From: Prosopocoilus inquinatus | Lineage: Eukaryota > Arthropoda > Insecta > Coleoptera > Lucanidae | NCBI GenBank assembly: GCA_036172665.1 | Contig: CM069873.1 | Location: forward strand, 32,666,001-32,730,000 | Direction: 5' to 3' | DNA: 64,000 nucleotides | In this document: positions 34,458-44,370 of the stretch, piece by piece | Layout of the letters: each line of letters starts with the position of its first letter | Position numbering within the stretch: the first letter of the stretch is position 1 | Made by a program: the position numbers and the translations under genes | The notes under the pieces: model-generated | Databases searched by the model: none | What the model saw: only the letters and a program-made list of their open reading frames with translations | What the model was told of the DNA's origin: nothing

Positions 34458-36330
34458 CAGGCTGTTTCAGACCACCCGTTCCGCCCCATTTTCTAAAATG
34501 AGTAACATTTGACTCATTTAATGGCGATATATAATTTTTCAAGGTCAACCGGAAGTAGATGTATCTGAGACGAAATTTAGAATTTTTAAAACATTAAGTA
34601 GGATTTCTTAAAACAAGTTTTACTTGAACAAATTTTTAATACATACCTTAGTTTTCGAGAAAAAAATTAAATTATGCTAAAAACATGACAATTTGTTTCT
34701 TAATCACGCATTGTTTTTGTTGGTTTCAAACAGGTTGACAGGTTGGACATTTCTAAATCCCGGATTTTTTTCTATTTTGATAAATGTTCAAATGTCTGCC
34801 ACCATAATTGATATATTTTTGCATTCGACTTTTCATGATGACGGTTCAAATTCATATGAATTTGACATTGTTCTTGTTCATTCATAATTGAGAAAGAGAC
34901 TGTTTTTAAAATTCAGTTATTTTTGTTTTTAATATTTCAATATTTTCAGTGTTTCATAGCCATTCCTATTTATTTAATTAAATTTGTTTGTTATTGTTTT
35001 TTTGTTTAATTTTATAGCTTTCTTTTAAATATTGTAAATGAACATGATTTTTATGAACCTCTGCCAGAATGAAAAGTCGAATACAAACATATGGTATTTA
35101 TGGTGCTAGATATTTTGGGCATTCAGGAAGATTGAAGAATTTTTATAATTTAAAAACATTAAACATATTTATCTGTAATCTTTATCAAACATTGTAAAGT
35201 TTCAAGCCTGCCAAAATAACGTAAGTACGATTAGGACTACACATTAGCAAGGCACACACACACAGTTTTAACTGCAGGTTTACATATTTCACAGAAAGAT
35301 AAAACTTTGTTTTTGAAACCGTAGATAAATCTGCTTGCCAGTTCACTAATCTTACAGTTTTATCTGTATGTTTATTAAAACCGTTATCTTTCGCCAAAGC
35401 TTTCGCAGTTTAGCAAGTGTACAGAATTAAAAATAAATAAAAATAATGTACTTTATTATTAATTTATGTTAACTGCATCAGGCCTCTACAACTGTTGTTA
35501 TCTGAAAAAAAGACGAAACTTGCCTTTGTTAAAAGAATTACAGGATAGTGATCCCAACGACTTTAGAAACTATCTCAGGATGGATGAATCAACGTTCCCA
35601 AAATTTTTCTCATTTCTTTGCGAAAAGCTCCTCTGAAAGTTTGAATTTTCTTATCACAAAATCTTTCCTTCCATCCATTTGATTTATAATAATTAATTAG
35701 CTCTGCGTATGCCTTTGATTTAATATTTTTGTTAGTGTATTCCTTACATTTTGTTTTCCACAAATAGAGTGTTCCCTGTATATTGCAACAAATTCTTTTA
35801 CAAATTCTTTAGACATTTTATATTATAAAAGAAGATACGTATTGTTTGTCCGGTTTAAAAATCACCTTTTGCTAGAGAAATAACTGTGAGATTTATTTCG
35901 GTGTTAATTGCAGTAAGACGTGTGCTGATCTGACGGTTTAACTGTCTCAGAAATATGCGAGTTTAGACTTGTACATGAACGTCCACTAATACGCAGTTTA
36001 TCTCGCAGTTTTAACTTGTTGGTCCCAATCCCGCAAATAATGCTCTGTGTGTATGCCTTGCTATTGTCATGTTTTTAGCACATTTTAATTTTTTTTCTCG
36101 AAAACTATTTAAGATATTTGTTCAAGTAAAAGTGGTTTATTTTCAAAAATTCTATTTAATGATACTTAATATCCCATTTAAAATTTTAAAGTTCGTCTCA
36201 GATACACCTACTTGCCGTTGACCTTGAAAAATAATTAAATCGCAGTTTCCTATGAATTCTAATTTTTGAGAAAAAGGAATGGGATGGGACGGGACGGGAC
36301 GGGACGGGACGGGTGATCTGAAGCAGCCTA
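34458..36330. mobile_element. Long-TIR DNA element, TA duplication, 1.87 kb
   Basis: Ends CAGGCTGTTTCAGACCACCC (34458) and the complement TAGGCTGCTTCAGATCACCC (36330), with inverted repeats extending over about 240 bp (shared blocks CGAGAAAAAAATTAAA, AGGTCAACCGGAAGTAG-like). TA flanks at 34456-34457 and 36331-36332. The right repeat has a (GGGAC)n expansion at about 36284-36313. The interior carries fragments of Harbinger-type genes. Confidence 0.75.
35479..35817. pseudogene. Fused remnants of a Harbinger transposase (+) and a MADF/Myb-like protein (-)
   Basis: The plus strand up to about 35600 reads LPLLKELQDSDPNDFRNYLR then MDESTF, the N-terminal pattern of Harbinger transposases. The minus strand from about 35817 reads MSKEFVKEFVAIYREHS and, after a one-base frame change near 35763, WKTKCKEYTNKNIKSKAYAE to KIQTFRGAFRKEMRKI, the pattern of a MADF (Myb/SANT-like) DNA-binding domain. 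The fragments abut head-on, as expected if a two-gene Harbinger-like element lost its middle. Confidence 0.6.
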
Positions 36331-36775
36331 TATACAAAGACGCAGTTTGGTAATTTGGTTCGATTCAAAAAGAATTTACGCGTTCGATCCGTCTAAGTTT
36401 ACCATAAGCCAAACATAATGAAATGCATTCAGATCACTTCTAAGTGATCTGCTAAAAACGAATTAATTTCGATTACGAATCGAATGCAGCTAAAGAAAGA
36501 ATAATGTACATACCTGTGTCCTTGATGTTCAATTTTTACACGCTGATGCAAATGGCGATCTGTAGGGCGTACTCAAAACTTGAACTTGAGGGTGAAGCAC
36601 AGGCGACAACCAAAGCCTTTAGTCGCTTTGTTCACACCACATATCACGTGTAAGCAATCTAGCGTTGTGATTGATAGATACGTACGAAATCATCCGATGC
36701 ATGCCGATTGATACTAATTTATAAACACAAAACCAAAGACGTTAAATAAACGTAAAAAATAATGATATATAAAAC

Positions 36776-37294
36776 ATATAAAATAGCGACATCTTACTAT
36801 CACTTTTTAACCTGACATTGCAGTAGGATAGACAAATTGAAGCGGGATTTGCTCCTAGTAAGTCCCCCATGCAAGGCGGCCATGCTTGCTGTCAAAGCAT
36901 AATGAAAGTTTTTAGAAAAAAATTGTGCAAATCGTTTTTGATTGCAGTGAGAACCTCGAGCAGCCTCTGGACAGCTGTTTCAGCACAAAATTTTTCTTTG
37001 ACAGCAAGCATGGCCGCCTTGCATGGGGGACTTATTAGGAGCAAATCCCGCTTCAATTTGTCTATCCTACTGCAATGTCAGGTCAAAAAGCGATGGTAAG
37101 ATGTCGCTATTTTATATGTTCATCATTCTTACATCGCAATTGCGAATAAATTGGGCAAGTCGTTTTTGGTCTGCAGTGGGAATGTCGAGCTACGTCTCTG
37201 CTGAAGAAGCCCCAAGCAGGGCTGAAACAGCTGTCCAGAGGCTGCTCGAGGTTCTCACTGCAATCAAAAACGATTTGCACAAAAATTTTCTAAA
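36776..37294. mobile_element. Retrozyme-like repeat, locus 4
   Basis: A minus partial unit (36776-36983) and one plus unit (36984-37294) meet at an inverted junction. 12-bp target duplication GATATATAAAAC (36764-36775, 37295-37306). One complete ribozyme, on the plus strand; the minus one is cut at the junction. Confidence 0.86.
37195..37241 (+). ncRNA. Hammerhead ribozyme, 47-nt retrozyme type (stem I variant)
   Basis: As the other copies, but stem I is UCUCUG/CAGAGG: the change U to C converts a G-U wobble into a C-G pair, which keeps or strengthens the helix. Confidence 0.9.
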
Positions 37295-37476
37295 GATATA
37301 TAAAACGTATCTCAAAATTTGTTTAACACCGTAATCGCTTTCAGTGCACATCACTATATTTTTCTGTTAATAAATCATTGACTTTCCTTCTGTTTAAACA
37401 AATCCAACAATTTGAACACAAAAAATAAAATCTACAAAAATAATTTTTATATAAAGTCAATAATTACAATACTCGT

Positions 37477-37733
37477 TTAAAATACGTATATTTATTCAAC
37501 CTTTATCATATACGTTTAAAATTTATACTATAACCTATACTAAAATAAACTGTAGTTTTATAAACTTTTATTAAACCATTCAATTTTACTTGCAAATTTA
37601 TTTCTATTTTAAGCCAGTACTTTGGCGTACTCGTGTAAAATACGTATATTTATAAAACTTTTACCACATACGTATAATATATATGAAACACTTATACCAT
37701 AACCAAAATTAAACTAAATTATAGTATTATCAA
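37477..37733. repeat. Subterminal direct repeat (about 160 bp period)
   Basis: AAAATACGTATATTTAT followed by a CATATACGT or CACATACGT block occurs at about 37483 and 37646, each ending in a TTTATTAA-containing segment; the second copy runs into the candidate terminal repeat, now split by the Penelope insertion. Confidence 0.6.
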
Positions 37734-37814
37734 TAATCACAAAGCAACACAAAACCTGTGGCTGTAATCCAAATAAATAGTGAGAAAACCCCTCTACCAC
37801 ATTAATTCACTGAA

Positions 37815-37857
37815 AGCGAATACGTATTTCGGTAACGATGTTACCATCTTCAGCGCT
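37815..37857 (-). ncRNA. Hammerhead ribozyme, 43-nt Penelope type
   Basis: Minus strand, sense to the RT gene: stem I AGCG/CGCU, core CUGAAGA, one extra U, stem II GGUAAC/GUUACC, GAAA, stem III AU-ACGU-AU, cleavage U17. The extra U between core and stem II is atypical of classical hammerheads; activity is inferred. Confidence 0.75.
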
Positions 37858-37973
37858 AAACTGATATTAAACTTTAAAACAACAAATAAACTAAACTAGA
37901 CTAGCCGCCCTCCCCCCCTCTCTTTCTTTGTACCGTATTATGCATGCAAAGCAAACCGGGATTCTTCGAAAAT

Positions 37974-39133
37974 CTAAAGGTCGAAGAGGCAAGAAGCGGT
38001 CGGCCCGGACTTCTCAAAATTCATTAATCTATTCCTATTTCTGTGAATCTCCAAGCTTTCGAAAGAATCTAGGTTTGTTTTGTTATTAATTTGTTTGATT
38101 AATTCTATTTTACTTACCGAATGATTGTTTTCAAGCACGTGTAAGGCAACACTAGATTTATCAAAGCGTTTGTATTTTAAATGAGCCAAGTGTTCTTTGA
38201 ATCTAATTTTTAAGGATCTTTTTGTTTGCCCTACATAAATTTGATCACAATTTTTACAACTAATTTTATATATACTTGATTTATCCTCCGAATCTACTTT
38301 ATCTTTTGGATTTCCCAGCAACGATTTTAAGCTGTTATTGTTGGTGTAAACTATTCTTAAACCTAATTTTTTAAAAATTGTATTCAACCCTTTAGTATAT
38401 TGAGGATAAAACGGCATTTTTACAATTTTCTTATAATCTACCTCACCTATTTTGTCAGATTTTAGTGTGGTTATTTTATTAATCTCTAATTTTTGTTTTT
38501 GTTTTCTAATAATGTTATAGATTACATCGGGTTGGTAACCATTGTACGTGGCGATTTTAATAATTTCTTGAATTTCTTTACTATAATTAGCAGTTGATAA
38601 AGGGAATGTCAGCAACCTATGCACTAAGAAATTTAAGGCCGTTAATTTATATTGTTTGCAATGATTTGAATCCGCGGGAATGAATCTATTAACATTAGTA
38701 GATTTCCTATAAACGTTAAATTCTAATTTATTACTATTTCTAGTTACTAATGTTGTCTAAGAAGGGTAGTTTATTGTTAGTTTCAATTTCATAGGTAAAT
38801 TTGATGGTGGTGAATTTAGAGTTTAAACTTTTAAGGAATTCCTCTATTGAACATTTACTTTGGTCAAAAACACAAAATATATCATCGACGTATCTCACCC
38901 AGATTTTAGGAAAATAATCTAAAGAGGCTTTAAGTTCCGTTTCAAATTTACCCATAAACAGATTTGCCATAAACGATGACAAGCTATTTCCCATGGCTGC
39001 CCCTTCCAATTGTTGGTAAAACTCGTTGTTAAATTTAAAGAAATTTTGATTCATCCATAAACTAGTGAGTTTAATTAATTCATCCACTTCTTCCTTATCG
39101 AAGCTATTCTTTGATAAAAGTTCTTTCAGGTAA
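37974..39133 (-). pseudogene. Penelope reverse transcriptase + GIY-YIG endonuclease (5'-truncated, minus copy)
   Basis: From 39133 leftwards: YLKELLSKNSFDKEEVDELI, EGAAMGNSLS, catalytic YVDD (RYVDDIFCVFDQ), KLPFLD; a small frame change near 38755 (LDN versus LDTLVTRNS in the other copy) breaks the frame. The second ORF (38624-37974, 216 aa) ends with the GIY-YIG nuclease signature IYKISCKNCDQIYVGQTKR and KIRFKEHLAHLKY. RT copies RNA and the nuclease nicks the target. The gene begins mid-RT, at the inverted junction with the plus copy. Confidence 0.9.
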
Positions 39134-40545
39134 CCTAAAATGATTACGGAGACCAAAAAAACCATGTTAGACTGCAGTAAAGCGATTACGAACGCTTTAC
39201 GTTACAAATTAACAACATCTAACCCAATAATCCCTAGATTGTATTGTTTACCAAAAATACACAAACCAGGTAACAGCATGAGACCCATTGTATTCTGTAT
39301 AAATTCACCGACTTCTTTATTATCGAGGTGGTTAAGTGATAAATTTAATAACCTTCCAGTCAAATTACCCGATTTTTCTGTTAAAAAATCATTAGAATTT
39401 ATTGAAAAATTAAAAAATCTAGAAATAAAACCAAACGAAATTTTAGTATCCTTCGATGTCACTTCGTTGTTTCCTAGTATACCTGTAAAAACCACCTTAG
39501 ATTACCTGAAAGAACTTTTATCAAAGAATAGCTTCGATAAGGAGGAAGTGGATGAATTAATTAAACTCACTAGTTTATGCATGAATCAAAATTTCTTTAA
39601 ATTTAACAACGAGTTTTACCAACAATTGGAAGGGGCAGCCATGGGAAATAGCTTGTCACCGTTTATGGCAAATCTGTTTATGGGTAAATTTGAAACGGAA
39701 CTTAAAGCCTCTTTAGATTATTTTCCTAAAATCTAGGCGAGATACGTCGATGATATATTTTGTGTTTTTGACCAAAGTAAATGTTCAATAGAGGAATTCC
39801 TTAAAAGTTTAAACTCTAAATTCACCACCATCAAATTTACCTATGAAATTGAAACTAACAATAAACTACCCTTTTTAGACACATTAGTAACTAGAAATAG
39901 TAATAAATTAGAATTTAACGTTTATAGGAAATCTACTAATGTTAATAGATTCATTCCCGTGGATTCAAATCATTGCAAACAATATAAATTAGCGGCCTTA
40001 AATTTCTTAGTGCATAGGATGCTGACATTCCCTTTATCAACTGTTAATTATAGTAAAGAAATTCAAGAAATTATTAAAATCGCCACGTACAATGGTTACC
40101 AACCCGATGTAATCTATAACATTATTAGAAAACAAAAACAAAAATTAGAGATTAATAAAATAACCACACTAAAATCTGACAAAATAGGTGAGGTAGATTA
40201 TAAGAAAATTGTAAAAATGCCGTTTTATCCTCAATATACTAAAGGGTTGAATACAATTCTTAAAAAATTAGGTTTAAGAATAGTTTACACCAACAATAAC
40301 AGCTTAAAATCGTTGCTGGGAAATCCAAAAGATAAAGTAGATTCGGAGGATAAATCAGGTATATATAAAATTAGTTGTAAAAATTGTGATCAAATTTATG
40401 TAGGGCAAACAAAAAGATCCTAAAAAATTAGATTCAAAGAACACTTGGCTCATTTAAAATACAAACGCTTTGATAAATCTAGTGTTGCCTTACACGTGCT
40501 TGAAAACAATCATTCGGTAAATAAAATAGAATTAATCAAATAAGT
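39134..40545 (+). pseudogene. Penelope reverse transcriptase + GIY-YIG endonuclease (plus copy, two nonsense mutations)
   Basis: Starts further upstream in RT than the minus copy: RLYCLPKIHKPGNSMRPIV, SFDVTSLFPSIPV, EGAAMGNSLSPFM. At 39736 the codon for W in KIWVRYVDD is TAG, and at 40423 a leucine codon in KRSLKIRF is TAA; otherwise the frame is open through YVDD to VGQTKR. The C-terminal end is cut at about 40545, where an oppositely oriented terminal repeat begins. About 95% or more similar to the minus copy by eye, so both are recent. Confidence 0.9.
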
Positions 40546-40581
40546 AGTGAGAAAACCCCTCGACCGCATTAATTCACTGAA

Positions 40582-40624
40582 AGCGAATACGTATTTCGGT
40601 AACGAAGTTACCATCTTCAGCGCT
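40582..40624 (-). ncRNA. Hammerhead ribozyme, 43-nt Penelope type
   Basis: Same motif in the third terminal-repeat piece; loop UUC instead of AUC. Confidence 0.75.
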
Positions 40625-40955
40625 AAACTGATATTAAACTTTAAAACAACAAATAAACTAAGCTAGACTAGCCGCACTCCCCCCCTCACTTTCTTTGTAC
40701 CGTATTATGCATGCAAAGCAAACCGGGATTCTTCGAAAATCTAAAGGTCGAAGAGGCAAGAAGCGGTCGGCCCGGACTTCTCAAAATTCATTAATCTATT
40801 CCTATTTCTGTGAATCTCCAAGCTTTCGAAAGAATCTAGGTTTGTTTTGTTATTAATTTGTTTGATTAATTCTATAATCACGAAGCAACACAAAACCTGT
40901 GGCTGTAATCCAAATAAATAGTGAGAAAACCCCTCGACCACATTAATTCACTGAA

Positions 40956-40998
40956 AGCGAATACGTATTTCGGTAACGAAGTTACCATCTTCAGCGCT
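40956..40998 (-). ncRNA. Hammerhead ribozyme, 43-nt Penelope type
   Basis: Identical to the previous copy. Confidence 0.75.
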
Positions 40999-41375
40999 AA
41001 ACTGATATTAAACTTTAAAACAACAAATAAACTAAGCTAGACTAGCCGCACTCCCCTCCTCACTTTCTTTGTACCGTATTATGCATGCAAAGCAAACCGG
41101 GATTCTTCGAAAATCTAAAGGTCGAAGAGGCAAGAAGCGGTCGGCCCGGACTTCTCAAAATTCATTAATCAGAGATTCACAGAAATAGGAATAGATTAAT
41201 TGATTAATGAATTTTGAGAAGTCCGGGCCGACCGCTTCTGTGCCTCTTCGACCTTTAGATTTTCGAAGAATCCCGGTTTGCTTTGCATGCATAATTACGG
41301 TACAAAGAAAGTGAGGAGGGGAGTGCGGCTAGTCTAGCTTAGTTTATTTGTTGTTTTAAAGTTTAATATCAGTTT

Positions 41376-41418
41376 AGCGCTGAAGATGGTAACTTCGTTA
41401 CCGAAATACGTATTCGCT
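41376..41418 (+). ncRNA. Hammerhead ribozyme, 43-nt Penelope type
   Basis: Plus-strand copy, after the inverted junction near 41180. Confidence 0.75.
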
Positions 41419-41749
41419 TTCAGTGAATTAATGTGGTCGAGGGGTTTTCTCACTATTTATTTGGATTACAGCCACAGGTTTTGTGTTGCTTCGTGATTAT
41501 AGAATTAATCAAACAAATTAATAACAAAACAAACCTAGATTCTTTCGAAAGCTTGGAGATTCACAGAAATAGGAATAGATTAATGAATTTTGAGAAGTCC
41601 GGGCCGACCGCTTCTTGCCTCTTCGACCTTTAGATTTTCGAAGAATCCCGGTTTGCTTTGCATGCATAATACGGTACAAAGAAAGTGAGGGGGGGAGGGC
41701 GACTAGTCTAGTTTAGTTTATTTGTTGTTTTAAAGTTTAATATCAGTTT

Positions 41750-41792
41750 AGCGCTGAAGATGGTAAAATCGTTACCGAAATACGTATTCGCT
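41750..41792 (+). ncRNA. Hammerhead ribozyme, 43-nt Penelope type (stem II variant)
   Basis: Stem II is GGUAA/UUACC with a five-base AAUCG loop, one pair shorter than the others. Confidence 0.7.
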
Positions 41793-41876
41793 TTCAGTGA
41801 ATTAATGTGGTAGAGGGGTTTTCTCACTATTTAATAGTATTATCAACGTTTATTAAGCCAAACGGTGTTGCTTGGG

Positions 41877-42110
41877 TTGAGAAGGGGAATCCCATCCTCG
41901 TCGCAGAAATGTAACATCTAAGTGGTGGTCATAGATAGTGGTGGTCAAGTTCAATAAAACATCGAAGTAACACACATACATCTTTATTGCGTCGATACAT
42001 ATACGCAACTCTCCTTGATCATACATCGATCTCTGTCTAATAAAAATCAGTAGTATTAATTCGCGTACTTAACTACTTACGACATCTAGCGGTACTATTA
42101 CAACACTACA
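41877..42110 (-). repeat. Gypsy LTR (5' end of an element) with primer site
   Basis: 41910-42110 is a 201-bp LTR reading TGTAGTGTTG...GATGTTACA on the minus strand. The next bases (41909 downwards) are TTTCTGCGACGAGG, a variant of the TTTTGGCGACGAG primer site at 30957. It is the same family as the LTR tail at 30940-30957. Internal sequence stops after about 33 bp at the candidate TIR. The LTR contains a short internal duplication of GACCACCACT. Confidence 0.75.
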
Positions 42111-42837
42111 CTATATAACAAGTCAGTCATTGAAAGTAGATTAACTTCAGAGTGCAGATGTTCTTAACCGTTCCTTCTGCGAACCCAGGGACCAGGAGAG
42201 AGAGCCAATTCCCATGTAAATTTTTTGTCCACGTAATATGACGTAGTAATACTTAGTAACGTATTTATCTGTTGCGATGGCGCCACTATTCTACGCGCGC
42301 TTTTTACGCGCCTTTTTAATTTAAATAATTGTTTAGGTTTTCTTCTCCATACATTCATTTAAGTAATACGTTATATTCTGCAAAGACTCTAAAATGCTGT
42401 AATATACATTAGAATTACAGAATATAACGTATTACCTAAACGAATGTGTGGAGAAGAAAACCTAAAGAAACGGAAAATCAAGCTTAAATTATGATATTTA
42501 CTAGATTTTAAGCTAATAAAAAAGCCACATATTATTCTCAAATTACTATATTTAACTGCAAAAGTAACTGCTAATAATAACTTTATTTGTACATTGTTAT
42601 TCATGAAGTTCATAATTTATGGAAATGCTTTCAAAATTGCAATTCAATACATTCTTTCTTTATCCGTACATATTATTTTTGACTTTAAGTGTGAATATCT
42701 TAAAAATTACTGCAAATTAAACTTTTTTTTAACAATTTTTATTCAGAATACTGTACTTTGACCACCTCTATATTTTATAAATCAGCTAATCACTCACACA
42801 TTAATAATACTTGTTGTTGTTGTTATTATTATTATTA
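42111..42837. other. Intergenic DNA with inverted repeat
   Basis: About 42310-42380 (TTTAGGTTTTCTTCTCCATA, then CATTCATTTAAGTAATACGT) is repeated inverted at 42412-42465, with TATATTCTG at the apex: a hairpin of about 60-bp arms. No gene seen. Confidence 0.55.
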
Positions 42838-43027
42838 ACATATAAAATAGCGACATCTTACTATCGCTTTTTGACCTAACATTGCAGTAGGATAGACAAA
42901 TTGAAGCGGGATTTGCTCCTAATGAGTCCCCCATGCAAGGCGGCCATGCTTGCTGTCAAAGCATAATGAAAGATTTTAGAAAAAATTTGTGCAAATCGTT
43001 TTTGATTGCAGTGAGAACCTCGAGCAG

Positions 43028-43074
43028 CCTCTGGACAGCTGTTTCAGCCCTGCTTGGGGCTTCTTCAGCAGAAA
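43028..43074 (-). ncRNA. Hammerhead ribozyme, 47-nt retrozyme type
   Basis: Complete core and stems. Confidence 0.9.
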
Positions 43075-43524
43075 CGTAGCTCGACATTCCCACTGCAGAC
43101 CAAAAACGACTTGCCCAATTTATTCGCAAATGCGATGTAAGAATGATGAACATATAAAATAGCGACATCTTACTATCGCTTTTTGACCTAACATTGCAGT
43201 AGGATAGACAAATTGAAGCGGGATTTGCTCCTAATGAGTCCCCCATGCAAGGCGGCCATGCTTGCTGTCAAAGCATAATGAAAGATTTTAGAAAAAATTT
43301 GTGCAAATCGTTTTTGATTGCAGTGAGAACCTCGAGCAGCCTCTGGACAGCTGTTTCAGCCCTGCTTGGAGCAAATCCCGCTTCAATTTGTCTATCCTAC
43401 TGCAATGTTAGGTCAAAAAGCGATAGTAAGATGTCGCTATTTTATATGTTCATCATTCTTACATCGCATTTGCGAATAAATTGGGCAAGTCGTTTTTGGT
43501 CTGCAGTGGGAATGTCGAGCTACG

Positions 43525-43571
43525 TTTCTGCTGAAGAAGCCCCAAGCAGGGCTGAAACAGCTGTCCAGAGG
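43525..43571 (+). ncRNA. Hammerhead ribozyme, 47-nt retrozyme type
   Basis: Complete core and stems. Confidence 0.9.
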
Positions 43572-43836
43572 CTGCTCGAGGTTCTCACTGCAATCAAAAA
43601 CGATTTGCACAAATTTTTTCTAAAATCTTTCATTATGCTTTGACAGCAAGCATGGCCGCCTTGCATGGGGGACTCATTAGGAGCAAATCCCGCTTCAATT
43701 TGTCTATCCTACTGCAATGTTAGGTCAAAAAGCGATAGTAAGATGTCGCTATTTTATATGTTCATCATTCTTACATCGCATTTGCGAATAAATTGGGCAA
43801 GTCGTTTTTGGTCTGCAGTGGGAATGTCGAGCTACG

Positions 43837-43883
43837 TTTCTGCTGAAGAAGCCCCAAGCAGGGCTGAAACAGCTGTCCAGAGG
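43837..43883 (+). ncRNA. Hammerhead ribozyme, 47-nt retrozyme type
   Basis: 312 bp from the previous copy; complete. Confidence 0.9.
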
Positions 43884-43931
43884 CTGCTCGAGGTTCTCAC
43901 TGCAATCAAAAACGATTTGCACAAATTTTTT

Positions 43932-43932
43932 C

Positions 43933-43963
<31 letters not shown>

Positions 43964-44370
43964 GTTATTGTTATTCTTATTCTTATTCTTATTCTTATTC
44001 TTATTCTTATTCTTATTCTTATTGTTATTGTTATTGTTATTGTTATTCTTATTATTCTTATTCTTATTCTTATTCTTATTCTTATTCTTATTCTTATTCT
44101 TATTCTTATTCTTATTCTTATTCTTATTCTTATTCTTATTCTTATTCTTATTCTTATTCTTATTCTTATTCTTATTCTTATTCTTATTCTTATTCTTATT
44201 CTTATTCTTATTCTTATTCTTATTCTTATTCTTATTCTTATTCTTATTCTTATTCTTATTCTTATTCTTATTCTTATTCTTATTCTTATTCTTATTCTTA
44301 TTCTTATTCTTATTCTTATTCTTATTCTTATTCTTATTCTTATTCTTATTCTTATTCTTATTCTTATTCG
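43932..44370. repeat. Long microsatellite: (TTA)n then (TTATTG)n and (TTATTC)n
   Basis: Starts as TTA repeats directly after the retrozyme array, changes to hexamers and runs as (TTATTC)n to 44369. The long Leu/Phe reading frame is a by-product. Confidence 0.97.

Larger units (their letters stand above)
37734..41833. mobile_element. Penelope-like element insertion, divergent double copy with hammerhead-bearing terminal repeats
   Basis: Flanked by the 13-bp direct repeat ATAGTATTATCAA (37721-37733, 41834-41846). Structure: terminal repeat plus RT/GIY-YIG gene on the minus strand (37734-39133), a second 5'-truncated gene copy on the plus strand (39134-40545), then four terminal-repeat pieces, two minus (40546-41180) and two plus (41181-41833). 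Each terminal repeat (about 240-330 bp) holds a 43-nt hammerhead. Head-to-head copies, pseudo-LTRs and hammerheads are hallmarks of Penelope-like elements. Confidence 0.92.
40546..41833. repeat. Penelope pseudo-LTR pieces, two minus then two plus
   Basis: Each piece contains TAGTGAGAAAACCCCTC, the hammerhead, CTAGACTAGCCG-type sequence, TATGCATGCAAAGCAAACC and the gene's 3' coding end (GLFDL-side). Order: 40546-40876 (-), 40877-41170 (-), 41171-41500 (+), 41501-41833 (+). Confidence 0.85.
31530..41876. mobile_element. Candidate ~10-kb DNA transposon with TIRs and subterminal repeats (DUF4806-bearing)
   Basis: CCCAAGCAACACCGTTTGG and a TTAATAAACG block at about 31530 are repeated in inverted orientation ending at about 41876. 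Both ends continue into ACGT-rich subterminal DNA with tandem repeats. The interval contains two DUF4806 exons (32693-33502), a long-TIR element, a retrozyme and a Penelope-like element. No transposase survives. Because the left repeat overlaps the end of gypsy gag, it could instead be an inverted duplication of gypsy sequence. Boundaries and class are inference. Confidence 0.45.
42838..43931. mobile_element. Retrozyme-like hammerhead repeat array, locus 5
   Basis: Minus units (42838-43370) and plus units (43371-43931) meet at an inverted junction near 43370. Inserted in a TTA-type microsatellite, so the target duplication (ATTATTATTATTA-like) cannot be sized. Three complete ribozymes. Confidence 0.86.

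Noticed and set aside
42838..43931. CRISPR-like array or bacterial origin for the repeats
   Set aside because: Units are 312 bp, contiguous and without spacers, and the window has introns and insect transposons throughout.
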